DNA of 64,000 bases from an uncultured Mediterraneibacter sp. (GTDB lineage Bacteria; Bacillota; Clostridia; Lachnospirales; Lachnospiraceae). Below the pieces are notes generated by a model. That model was not told where the DNA came from and searched no databases. It saw nothing but the letters and a program-made list of their open reading frames with translations. Positions 32,605 to 40,911 of the stretch are shown here, piece after piece. Made by a program: the position numbers and the translations under genes. The DNA lies in assembly GCA_934309345.1 (NCBI GenBank), contig CAKRDD010000008.1:68349-132348 (forward strand). The letters are read 5' to 3'. Within the stretch, counting starts at the first letter, position 1. Every line of letters begins with the position of its first letter.

Positions 32605-33804
32605 TTATAAACATTCCTTAAATGAAGTAATAATATACTCCACATCTTCATCTGACAATTTAGTATGAAGTGGTAATGTAATCTCATTCTCAAACATATG
32701 ATAAGCGTTCGGATAATTTTGGATATCAAATCCAAGATCTTTGTACGCTGTCAAAAGTGGCAAAGGCTTGTAGTGCACATTTGTAGCAATCCCTTTTTCT
32801 GCCATCTTTTCAATAATCTGGTTGCACTCTTCTCTAGTCTTTCCATTCACCCTGACAAGATACAGGTGACCACTGGACTGCTCTGTTTCAGTATAGTGTT
32901 CCAGAACCGTGACATTTTCATTCTTAAATGCTTCATTGTATCTCTCAATAATAGTCCTTCTTCTCTTAAGAAGCTCCGGATAACGTCTCAGCTGTGCCAG
33001 TCCAAGAGCAGCCATGATATCCGTCATGTTACACTTAAAGTATGGAGCGACAATATCATATTCCCATGCTCCAAGCTGTGTCTTGGCAAGAGCATCTTTA
33101 GACTGTCCATGTAAGGATAATAGCATAAACTGCTTATAAAGTGCCTCGTTGTCTACTCCTTCGATATCCCTCCAGGTAGCAGCTCCACCTTCTGCAGTTG
33201 TCAGATTTTTCACAGCATGAAAAGAAAAACTTGTAAAATCTGCAATTGCTCCACATCTTTTTCCATTCTGTACTGCACCCATTGCATGAGCACCATCAGC
33301 CATAATTGCTATTCGTCCCATCTTCTTCTGAATCTCTGATTTCGGATGGAACAATGATTTCTTCTCTTCTGCGATCTCAAATGCTCTTGTATAATCACAG
33401 ATTCTGCCGCCAAGATCAACCATGATAATTGCCTTTGTCTTCTCTGTCACAGCCGCTTCTACCTGATTCATATCCATCTGATAGGAGTCTTTGTTCACAT
33501 CAACCATGACAATTTTCGCACCAACATGTGCGATCACACTCGCCGTTGCTGTATACGTATAAGCCGTTGTAATAACTTCATCACCTTCACCAATGCCAAG
33601 CACTCGCAAAATCATTTCTGCGCAGGCAGTAGCAGAATTCAGGCATACGACCTTGTTTGTACCAATATACTCTGCCAGTTTCTGTTCAAATTTCTTTGTT
33701 TTTGGTCCTGTTGTGATCCATCCGCTTTTCAGTGTATCAACTACTTCTGTTATTTCTTCCTCAGTAATATCTGGTGGGGAAAATGCAATATGTCTGTTTT
33801 CCAT
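32605..33804 (-). CDS. DegT/DnrJ/EryC1 family PLP aminotransferase
   Basis: 399 residues. Transfers an amino group to the 4-keto carbon of a nucleotide sugar. Motifs: SGWITTGPKTKKFEQ, TTAYTYTATAS, DGAHAMGA, and SFHAVKNLTTAEGG with the PLP lysine. Paired with the 4,6-dehydratase gene just upstream (4 bases), it would give UDP-4-amino-4,6-dideoxy-HexNAc: the product could be the precursor of AATGal (found in pneumococcal teichoic acid) or of bacillosamine. No acetyltransferase of the PglD type is next to it, which favours the free 4-amino sugar. Confidence 0.94.
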   Translation of the reverse strand: MENRHIAFSPPDITEEEITEVVDTLKSGWITTGPKTKKFEQKLAEYIGTNKVVCLNSATACAEMILRVLGIGEGDEVITTAYTYTATASVIAHVGAKIVMVDVNKDSYQMDMNQVEAAVTEKTKAIIMVDLGGRICDYTRAFEIAEEKKSLFHPKSEIQKKMGRIAIMADGAHAMGAVQNGKRCGAIADFTSFSFHAVKNLTTAEGGAATWRDIEGVDNEALYKQFMLLSLHGQSKDALAKTQLGAWEYDIVAPYFKCNMTDIMAALGLAQLRRYPELLKRRRTIIERYNEAFKNENVTVLEHYTETEQSSGHLYLVRVNGKTREECNQIIEKMAEKGIATNVHYKPLPLLTAYKDLGFDIQNYPNAYHMFENEITLPLHTKLSDEDVEYIITSFKECL

Positions 33805-33808
33805 TATT

Positions 33809-35749
33809 TTAATCCTCCATTACAGGTTTCTCATGACTGATTTTTCCAAGTTCACGTAATTCCTTATTAACTGCTTCGTCACGTTTCAAATCTTCCTGTC
33901 TGATATGATAAGTCGGGACAATTTCTGAAACAATCTGCTTTACATTCAGACTCTCATTCATAGCTGCTTCCTCAAGTTCGCGCAATCCGCTCAAGAAATG
34001 TACTTCATTAAACTCAAGTGGTTTTCCAATATAGATCAGATTGTTCTCTGTTTTCTGAATTCCTTCTTCTTTTACAAGAAGTTCTTCGTATAACTTTTCG
34101 CCCGGGCGCAGTCCTGTATACTTGATGTCCATATCCACACCAAGTGTATAACCGGACAGCCGGATCAGGTTCTTGGCCAGATCTGCGATTTTCACCGGTT
34201 CTCCCATATCCAGGACAAAGATTTCTCCACCCTTTGCAAAGGCACCTGCCTCCAGAACAAGTGATACAGCTTCCGGAATTGTCATGAAGTAGCGGATAAT
34301 GTCCGGATGTGTAACTGTAAGTGGTCCTCCCGCAGCCATCTGGCGTTTAAACAATGGGATTACACTTCCATTACTTCCAAGGACATTTCCAAAACGTACT
34401 GCTACATATTCTGTCTTAGAATATCTGTTAAATGTCTGAATAATCATCTCACACATTCTTTTGGAGGCACCCATGATATTTGTTGGATTAACCGCCTTAT
34501 CTGTTGAAATCAGAACAAATCTCTTCACACCAAATTTGTCTGCTGCTCTCGCTGTCTTATATGTTCCGAATACATTATTCTTAATTGCTTCATTCGGACT
34601 GTCTTCCATAAGCGGTACATGTTTATGTGCTGCCGCATGATAAACCACATCTGGTCTGTAAGTATTCATTACAGATTCAATACGACTCGTATTTCTGACA
34701 GATCCTATCAGAACTGTTAAATTCAATTCTGGATGATTCAGTTTTAATTCCTGCTGAATATCATATGCATTGTTCTCATAAATATCAAAGATGATCAGTC
34801 TTGATGGTTTATATTTTGCAATTTGACGACAAAGCTCACTTCCGATTGAACCACCTCCGCCAGTTACCATAATGCATTTTCCTTCAATAAATCCACGGAC
34901 ACTTTCCAGATCAACTTTGATCGGATCTCTGCCAAGAAGATCTTCAATAGAAACATCTCTTAATTTTGATACGCTCACATCTTCTGTAATCAACTGATAC
35001 ATACCTGGCAAAATTTTCAACTTACAGGTTGTCTGATTACAAATTTTAAGAATATCTCTTGTCACCTTTGGCGAAGCGGATGGAATTGCCAGAATAATTT
35101 CATCGACATCGTATTTCTTTGCTGCATCCAGGATGCACTCTCTTCCTCCGATAATGCGAACACCATGGATCAGCTTTCCTTTTTTATGTGGATTGTCGTC
35201 AATAACTCCAACCACTTTGCTATTCAAATGCGCACTATACTTCAACTCCTGGATAATCATACTTCCTGCTTCACCTGCTCCAATTACCAAGGTATGATAA
35301 ACATGTCCTTCCGGTTTTCGCAATCCGCTTTTCAACACCCAGAAAATTCGATAGGAGAATCTGGTAAATACTGTCGTACAAAGCAGTAAAAAGAAATAAA
35401 AAATATGATAGCTTCTAGGCACTGGAAGCACCAGGATCTGCATTCCAAATGCCTGGCAAATTGTCGACAGGAAACATGCTGTTCCTATCAGAGTCAACTC
35501 CCTTAATCCAGCGAATGTCCATACACTGTTATACAAATTTAAAAGCAGAAAAATCACCAAAGTAGTCACAATATTAATTACCATATATGATTTAATACTG
35601 TGAATGTACTCTAATGGTACCCATGCATATTTAAATTCATATCGAAAAATCAATGATAAGAACGGGTGCACAATCATCGTAAGTATATCAACACAGCATA
35701 ATAAAATCATACGATTTCTAGAATTGTGCAAATCAAAAAACTTTTTCAT
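33809..35749 (-). CDS. Membrane-bound UDP-HexNAc 4,6-dehydratase (PglF/CapD type)
   Basis: About 646 residues. Four N-terminal membrane helices (to about residue 135), a first Rossmann-like domain (LVIGAGEAGSMIIQEL near 150), then the catalytic SDR domain with VTGGGGSIGSELCRQI near 290, HAAAHKHVPLMED and STDKAVNPTNIMGASKRMCE. The STDK..N...MGASK set is that of PglF-type dehydratases, where Tyr is replaced by Met. First gene of the 13-kb operon with a good promoter. GAGGA seven bases before the ATG at 35749 favours it over 35755. Confidence 0.94.
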   Translation of the reverse strand: MKKFFDLHNSRNRMILLCCVDILTMIVHPFLSLIFRYEFKYAWVPLEYIHSIKSYMVINIVTTLVIFLLLNLYNSVWTFAGLRELTLIGTACFLSTICQAFGMQILVLPVPRSYHIFYFFLLLCTTVFTRFSYRIFWVLKSGLRKPEGHVYHTLVIGAGEAGSMIIQELKYSAHLNSKVVGVIDDNPHKKGKLIHGVRIIGGRECILDAAKKYDVDEIILAIPSASPKVTRDILKICNQTTCKLKILPGMYQLITEDVSVSKLRDVSIEDLLGRDPIKVDLESVRGFIEGKCIMVTGGGGSIGSELCRQIAKYKPSRLIIFDIYENNAYDIQQELKLNHPELNLTVLIGSVRNTSRIESVMNTYRPDVVYHAAAHKHVPLMEDSPNEAIKNNVFGTYKTARAADKFGVKRFVLISTDKAVNPTNIMGASKRMCEMIIQTFNRYSKTEYVAVRFGNVLGSNGSVIPLFKRQMAAGGPLTVTHPDIIRYFMTIPEAVSLVLEAGAFAKGGEIFVLDMGEPVKIADLAKNLIRLSGYTLGVDMDIKYTGLRPGEKLYEELLVKEEGIQKTENNLIYIGKPLEFNEVHFLSGLRELEEAAMNESLNVKQIVSEIVPTYHIRQEDLKRDEAVNKELRELGKISHEKPVMED

Positions 35750-35798
35750 CTTCATATCCTCTTTTTTTAAATGTTACAATTTTTTTACATACGGTTAT

Positions 35799-35827
35799 AT
35801 AATAACAAATTTCACTTCATTTTACAA
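35799..35827 (-). promoter_or_regulatory. Promoter of the wall-polymer operon
   Basis: Minus-strand TTGTAA (35822-35827), 17-base spacer, TATTAT (35799-35804). A perfect inverted repeat GTACA-N5-TGTAC (35842-35856) lies 14 bases upstream and could bind a regulator. Confidence 0.7.
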
Positions 35828-35880
35828 GCATTCATTTGGAAGTACATATTTTGTACATCTTTTTATCACACTTTTCTTAA

Positions 35881-35972
35881 ACTATGAGAAACACGCTCCG
35901 CGAGTTTCTCAAGTTATCGCGGCAGTCGCCAAGGTCTCGTGCAAGCACGGACTTTGGCTCGTTGCCCGCGTA
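35881..35972. repeat. Structured intergenic element, possible relative of the dispersed repeat
   Basis: GC-rich island in AT-rich DNA. It holds a hairpin GAGAAAC...GTTTCTC (35886-35910) whose loop has CGCTCCGCG, and a nested stem CCAAG.../CGTGC-AA-GCACG/...CTTTGG (35929-35957) within imperfect CGCGGCA/TGCCCGCG arms. It shares GCGGC.GTCGC and the (complement) GCGGAGCGT motif with the repeats at 2932, 4341 and 47469, but is too divergent to call a copy with certainty. The rest of the 348-base gap holds the operon promoter and a terminator. Confidence 0.5.
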
Positions 35973-35974
35973 AA

Positions 35975-36017
35975 TTTAAAACAGATCTTATGAATGTCTT
36001 TAAATTCATAAGATCTG
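35975..36017 (-). terminator. Terminator after the DltD-like gene
   Basis: Perfect 14-bp stem CAGATCTTATGAAT/ATTCATAAGATCTG (35982-35995 with 36004-36017) followed on the minus strand by TTTTAAATTT. Confidence 0.8.
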
Positions 36018-36103
36018 CCAATCATTTTATCGTTGATATACCAACGTATTGTCTAATGCCTCTCTACTTTCCGATCAGACTATATGATATTTGCTTTCGC
36101 ATG

Positions 36104-37069
36104 CTATTTTTTTAAAAAATATGCAAGTATTTCCGAATAATTTCTAGCCGAATCTCCATTCATATGGCCATCATAATCTGTGTAAGAATTGATGTCATGT
36201 GGAAACAACTCGTAATACGTTGTATTAAAATTTAAATACTGAACTTTTTCTTTTCCGAAAAATGTTTCAAAATAATTCCATGCCTCTTCATAGCTCTCTT
36301 GATATTTTTTCAGTGTCTCCTCTGGAATTGGGGTTGTTACAGCTATAAACTCAATCCCTTCTTTTCTGCATAACTTAATTAATTTTTGCAGATATTCCAT
36401 ACTCTGTACATTAACTGTATCTTCGGAAAAGAGTTTTGGTTGTGTCATTTTCAACGTTGACGTATCTACCGCATATCGCTCAATAAATCCATCTGTATGG
36501 TATTCCTGTGAATCACTTTTTAAATCTGACACACTGTAATCTCTGTTCCACTTTTTGGAAACTGTTTTGGGTATCGATTGTATTTCATAGGATAATGAAT
36601 ACTCATACCAAGGAAACAATACACTCCGAAAATCACAATCCAGCAACAAATCTCCAAAATATTCGGCTTTAGAAACAGAGATTGGAAACTGATGATAAAA
36701 GAGCAAATAATTATTTCCTTCTTCTTTTTGAGTCGCAAAGTACCCGGGATCCACTTCATAAATGATTCGTTCTGGTTTCTGCTTCTCAAGCAATAATTTT
36801 GCTAAATAATATGCGTCAATTCCGTATTCTCCTCCAACACAAAGGTTATGTCCTGTCCTTCCTGTCACAGATGAAATTGTTTTGGGATCTATATTCATCT
36901 TTCCATGAGAAGTTCCCATAAAGATGTCCTGATGTTTCTGTGTCGTCACTGTATGAATATCATTTCTCATAAAAGTACATGGATACAATATATAATCCAG
37001 TCCAAGTAATATTACTATAATTAAAGCAATTGCTATAATCATTCTTCTTATTCTTTTAGAATTGTGCAT
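36104..37069 (-). CDS. DltD-like SGNH acyl-transfer protein
   Basis: 321 residues, signal-anchor at 10-28 (IIAIALIIVILLGLDYIL), external domain. The GDS-type serine is in DIFMGTSHGKM (Ser54), and the C-terminal D..H is in YTDYDGHMNGDSARNY (around 298-302), so a full SGNH triad is likely. It overlaps the upstream MBOAT gene by 14 bases, as DltB/DltD-type pairs do. It would move an acyl group onto a surface polymer. No dltA or dltC gene is present, so O-acetylation is more likely than D-alanylation. Confidence 0.72.
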   Translation of the reverse strand: MHNSKRIRRMIIAIALIIVILLGLDYILYPCTFMRNDIHTVTTQKHQDIFMGTSHGKMNIDPKTISSVTGRTGHNLCVGGEYGIDAYYLAKLLLEKQKPERIIYEVDPGYFATQKEEGNNYLLFYHQFPISVSKAEYFGDLLLDCDFRSVLFPWYEYSLSYEIQSIPKTVSKKWNRDYSVSDLKSDSQEYHTDGFIERYAVDTSTLKMTQPKLFSEDTVNVQSMEYLQKLIKLCRKEGIEFIAVTTPIPEETLKKYQESYEEAWNYFETFFGKEKVQYLNFNTTYYELFPHDINSYTDYDGHMNGDSARNYSEILAYFLKK

Positions 37070-38564
37070 ATATAAATCCCCTCACTGCTGCTGTAGAGCC
37101 AAAAAATCCAATTGAAAGTAACAGTCCTGCATAAAGAATAAATTGAACCGCAAAACTTCTTTCTGAAATTTTCTCTCTAATCTTGATTCCACGTTCCTGT
37201 AATACACTTACAATAAACAAAACTATACATCCACCCAGAAGAATCATCAACGCATATGGCGTAAATGCAACTCCTTCTCTGCCTGCCGGAATCAGGAAAA
37301 GTTGTGTCGGCTCAAAGGATGTCACTGCATATTTCATCATTTTGACCGCTTGTCCAACTGTATCCGAACAATCAAAAAACCAGCTGATATTCACCAATAT
37401 AAAAGTTCTTAAAATCATAAACACATGATACCAGTTTTCTTTACCTGTAATATGCAAAGACTTCTTCCACTTCTTATATTGATCTCCCATCATACCACTA
37501 AACGCAATAATTATGCCATTAAACATACCATATGCTATGTATTTCCATGCTGCACCGTGCCAGACCCCGACCAGAAAAAATACAATCAGGTTCGCCACAC
37601 AGATTGGAAGCTTGACCGCAATCTTCTTCCCCTTTTTTTTCTTAGCCGCTTTTCTGAATTTTCCCATCCATTTTGAAAGCGTTAATGGATAAAACACATA
37701 ATCTTTCATCCATGTTCCTAATGTGATATGCCAGCGATGCCAGAAATCTGTAATGGATGTTGAAAAAAACGGTCGCTTAAAGTTTTCATCCAATGTTATT
37801 CCAAACATTTCCGAAATTCCAATCACTATGTCCATCCCACCAGAAAAATCAGCATATAGTTGAATAGAATAAAACAAGACGCCAAATATCGCCAATCCAT
37901 GATACTGGTCAGGGTTTCCAAAAATAGCATCTACAAAAACCACTGACCAGTCAGCAAGAACCATCTTCTTAAAAAATCCCCACAAAATTCTTTGTGTACC
38001 CCGACATAATCTACTTAATTCAAATTTATGTCCTTCATACAACTGCCCTGCCATTTTACTGTGTCGTCCAATCGGTCCCTGCAGAATCTGCGGGAAATAA
38101 GATACAAACAATGCATAACGAAAAGGATTCTTTTCTGCTGTATCTCTTTTCCAATATACATCCAGTAAGTATCCGGACGATTGAAACGTATAGAATGATA
38201 TTCCAAGTGGAAGTAATAGTTTCATTCCAGGGATACTCACATGAAATATCAAATTCATATTTTCAAGAATGAAATTCGTATATTTCACCACACCAAGCAT
38301 TCCAAAATTAAGAATCAAGCCTGCAATCAAAAATTTCTTTGCTTTCCTCTTATTCTTACCGATCTGACTCCCTATAAGTCTTCCACTCACATATGTAACT
38401 ATTGTTGAAAACAAAAGAAACAAAATATATTTTGGACCTGCCGCAAGATAATATATGTAGCTCATCACCAGAAGACCACACCATTGAACCTTCTGTGGCA
38501 GTATATAATAAATCGCCACACTCCCTGCCACAAACAAAATAAAAATATTTGATACTAATGACAT
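37056..38564 (-). CDS. MBOAT O-acyltransferase, copy 2
   Basis: 502 residues with about ten membrane segments. Signatures LLLPLGISFYTFQSSGYLLDVYW, YADFSGGMDIVIG, DFWHRWHITLGTWMKDYVFYP and GVWHGAAWKYIAYG with the catalytic His (longer motifs truncated here to their key parts). GAGGA before the ATG at 38564 sets the start; the frame extends to 38624 without a site. Only family-level similarity to the copy at 19470, so the two pairs probably act on different targets or came separately. Downstream of three wall-protein genes in one operon. Confidence 0.9.
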   Translation of the reverse strand: MSLVSNIFILFVAGSVAIYYILPQKVQWCGLLVMSYIYYLAAGPKYILFLLFSTIVTYVSGRLIGSQIGKNKRKAKKFLIAGLILNFGMLGVVKYTNFILENMNLIFHVSIPGMKLLLPLGISFYTFQSSGYLLDVYWKRDTAEKNPFRYALFVSYFPQILQGPIGRHSKMAGQLYEGHKFELSRLCRGTQRILWGFFKKMVLADWSVVFVDAIFGNPDQYHGLAIFGVLFYSIQLYADFSGGMDIVIGISEMFGITLDENFKRPFFSTSITDFWHRWHITLGTWMKDYVFYPLTLSKWMGKFRKAAKKKKGKKIAVKLPICVANLIVFFLVGVWHGAAWKYIAYGMFNGIIIAFSGMMGDQYKKWKKSLHITGKENWYHVFMILRTFILVNISWFFDCSDTVGQAVKMMKYAVTSFEPTQLFLIPAGREGVAFTPYALMILLGGCIVLFIVSVLQERGIKIREKISERSFAVQFILYAGLLLSIGFFGSTAAVRGFIYAQF

Positions 38565-38630
38565 ATTTTCCTCTTTTACCCTAAAAAGGGATGGGAATAC
38601 GATCCATCCCCATCTCCTTTTCATATACTT

Positions 38631-39503
38631 CTAATATAATAATCCATCATCCAGACATCCATCATCTCCTGATGACTCAGAATTCCCTGTATCTCCTGAA
38701 TTACTATAGGATTCAGATGGAGCTGGATTGCTATTGTTATTGCTACTTGTAGAATTTCCAGAACTCTTCTGCTGTTTGGATGCCGCTGCTGCCTGTTCCG
38801 CTTCTTTTTTTCTAGCCGCTGCCTCCTCTGCAGCTTTCTGCTCTGCGGCTGCCTGTGCTGCTGCTTCTTCTGCGGCTTTCTGCTCTGCCGCTGCCTGTGC
38901 TGCTGCTTCTTCTGCGGCTTTCTGCTCTGCCGCCTGCTTCACTGCCAGTTCCGCTTCTTTCGTATCAATCTGCTCTTTAGATTCAATACTTGTATAGGTG
39001 AGATAAGCCACATCATCTGCATAACAAAGATCCCCTTTTTCTATATCTCCAAATGGGAATGCATGCAATTCTGCTGTGCTGTCATCCTCAAATGTCAGTT
39101 GGACGTCATATCCCTGCTCTAAAACTTTCTCATCCTCTGTTCCATCATTTTCTGTTGTTTCAGATTCTTCCGTCACATCTTCATTCTCGTTTTTTTCCAG
39201 AGCTTTGTAATAAAGATTTCTGCTTTCCTGATCAGCAAAAACATCTCCTTCTTCCAGCATATTCTCTGGATAAGCTTCCTCATCTGTCAACTTAATTGCA
39301 ACGCCTTTAATATTTTTTCCAGTTGCATTCTTTACTTCTACTTTAAATGCCTCTTTATCTTCCTGACCAATTGTTTTCAGTTCAGGTTCTTTTTTTTCTT
39401 CTTCAACTACCGGTGTCTCTTCTTTTTCACTTCCGCATCCTGTAACCATTCCAGCCAGACCAATCATGCATAAGCAAAGAGTAACAAGTACCTTCCTTTT
39501 CAT
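38631..39503 (-). CDS. Lipoprotein with Ala-rich tandem repeats
   Basis: 290 residues. Lipoprotein signal with MVTGC at the cleavage site. An acidic linker, then a domain of about 100 residues (AFKVEVKNATGKNIKGVAIK ... LTFEDDSTAELHAFPFGDIE) that looks like a small beta domain of unknown family. Residues ~185-245 are 14-residue repeats of the type QKAAEEAAAQAAAE, predicted as a long charged helix, followed by a Ser/Asn/Gly tail ending SGDDGCLDDGLLY. I do not recognise a function. It lies in the operon of choline-binding wall proteins and MBOAT/SGNH genes. Confidence 0.75.
   Translation of the reverse strand: MKRKVLVTLCLCMIGLAGMVTGCGSEKEETPVVEEEKKEPELKTIGQEDKEAFKVEVKNATGKNIKGVAIKLTDEEAYPENMLEEGDVFADQESRNLYYKALEKNENEDVTEESETTENDGTEDEKVLEQGYDVQLTFEDDSTAELHAFPFGDIEKGDLCYADDVAYLTYTSIESKEQIDTKEAELAVKQAAEQKAAEEAAAQAAAEQKAAEEAAAQAAAEQKAAEEAAARKKEAEQAAAASKQQKSSGNSTSSNNNSNPAPSESYSNSGDTGNSESSGDDGCLDDGLLY
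38815..38936. repeat. 42-bp tandem repeat in the lipoprotein gene
   Basis: About 2.7 units of a 42-bp unit (contains GCTGCTGCTTCTTCTGCGGC on the plus strand), nearly identical between units, encoding the 14-residue Ala/Glu/Lys repeat. Unit number could vary between strains. Confidence 0.8.
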
Positions 39504-39524
39504 TCTTACTTTTCCTTTCTATTA

Positions 39525-40901
39525 TTAGTTCATTCTATAATAATTCGAATATCTCCAAGTTCCAGACATTCCATAAGAGATCTGATAACCATTTCTTCCT
39601 GTCTCATGTGTAAAATCAGGATCAAAAACATATGTACTTCCATTTATATCAATCTCAACCCAAGAATGTACTCCCATGTTTCCACTCCGGAGTGGAACAT
39701 ATCCCGCAATCTGGTGTGCATCATATCCTAATAGTTTTGCCATATAATAGAAAGTCCCGGCCATAACATAACAATCTCCTGTTTTGGTCTTAAATCCATG
39801 AATCGCAAAATTTTTACTTCCTGGTGACGGATCATTCGAATAATTCACATATGGAAGATTTGCTGACCAGTTATATGCTGCCCGTAGATTCCAGCCAACC
39901 TGATTCAAAACATTATATGCCCCTTGATAAGCTTCATTATACACTCCATCTGGTGCAACTACATAACCATTGATTACTGTATCAACCGCCATTGCCCCCT
40001 CTGGTGCACCTGACGAATTTCCTGCCGGATATAAATAATACCAGTCATCATTCATTATGATCCATCCTGTTTCCATGGCTCCATTTGCATTCAGATGATA
40101 CCAGTTTCCATTTTGTTTTGTCCATCCGGTTTCCATTCCACCACCACCATAGAAGTGATACCATCTTCCGTCAATTAGCATCCATTCGGATGCAACCATT
40201 TTACCACCTCTTGCTGGATCTAAATAATACCAGTTATTATTCTGCTTAAGCCATCCTGTTTCCATGGCTCCATTTTCATTCAAATGATACCAGGCACCCG
40301 TCTGTCCCGTCCATCCGGTTTCCATAACTCCGCCAGAATAGAAATGATACCATTTTCCATCAATCAATTTCCACTTTCCATCTACCATTTTTCCATTTTC
40401 AGAAGCATCAAGATAATACCATTTGTTGTTATAAAGCAACCAGCCTGTCTTCATAGCTCCTGGTGTTTCAGGGCACTCTTTTTCCGTCTGCAGATAATAC
40501 CAACTATTTTCATACTTTACCCAGCCTGTCGTGATTTTTCCATTCGCATCTGCGTAATATTTTTTTCCATCAATAAGATTCCATCCCGGTTCAAGTTTTT
40601 CATCTTCTGGTTTTTCTGAATCGCCTGAATTATCTGGTTCTTCCGATTCTACTGCTGTTTCCGGATTCTCCGATTCCTCCGGAGTTTGCAAATCATCTTG
40701 TGCTTCCGCCACCTCATTTGATTCCAACACAATATCTTCTTGTAAATCTGCCATCTCAGACTCAATAGTATCCTTTTCTTCAGGTAATGTCTCAGCATTA
40801 ACTCTAGTAGGAACTGTTGCCACTGCCATCATGCAAATAGCACCAATAACAAGTTTTGACCAATACTTCTCATTCTTCACTTTTGTATTTCCTCTTTTCA
40901 T
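39525..40901 (-). CDS. Choline-binding-repeat protein with transglutaminase-like domain
   Basis: 458 residues. Signal peptide (~1-36), an acidic Glu/Pro/Ser-rich linker, about nine choline-binding repeats (for example NGNWYHLNANGAMETGW), then a C-terminal transglutaminase-like domain of ~130 residues with the triad Cys (TGDCYVMAGTFYYMAKLLGY), His (GVHSWVEI) and Asp (YVFDPDF). Such domains act as proteases or cross-linking enzymes at cell surfaces. The repeats would dock it on phosphocholine. 10 bases from the amidase gene upstream, so co-transcribed. Confidence 0.9.
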   Translation of the reverse strand: MKRGNTKVKNEKYWSKLVIGAICMMAVATVPTRVNAETLPEEKDTIESEMADLQEDIVLESNEVAEAQDDLQTPEESENPETAVESEEPDNSGDSEKPEDEKLEPGWNLIDGKKYYADANGKITTGWVKYENSWYYLQTEKECPETPGAMKTGWLLYNNKWYYLDASENGKMVDGKWKLIDGKWYHFYSGGVMETGWTGQTGAWYHLNENGAMETGWLKQNNNWYYLDPARGGKMVASEWMLIDGRWYHFYGGGGMETGWTKQNGNWYHLNANGAMETGWIIMNDDWYYLYPAGNSSGAPEGAMAVDTVINGYVVAPDGVYNEAYQGAYNVLNQVGWNLRAAYNWSANLPYVNYSNDPSPGSKNFAIHGFKTKTGDCYVMAGTFYYMAKLLGYDAHQIAGYVPLRSGNMGVHSWVEIDINGSTYVFDPDFTHETGRNGYQISYGMSGTWRYSNYYRMN

Positions 40902-40911
40902 TTTTCAACAT

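Noticed and set aside
38728..38997. Plus-strand Ala/Ser-rich frame of 89 residues
   Set aside because: Antisense of the 42-bp Ala repeat in the lipoprotein gene; the triplet repeat keeps both strands open.
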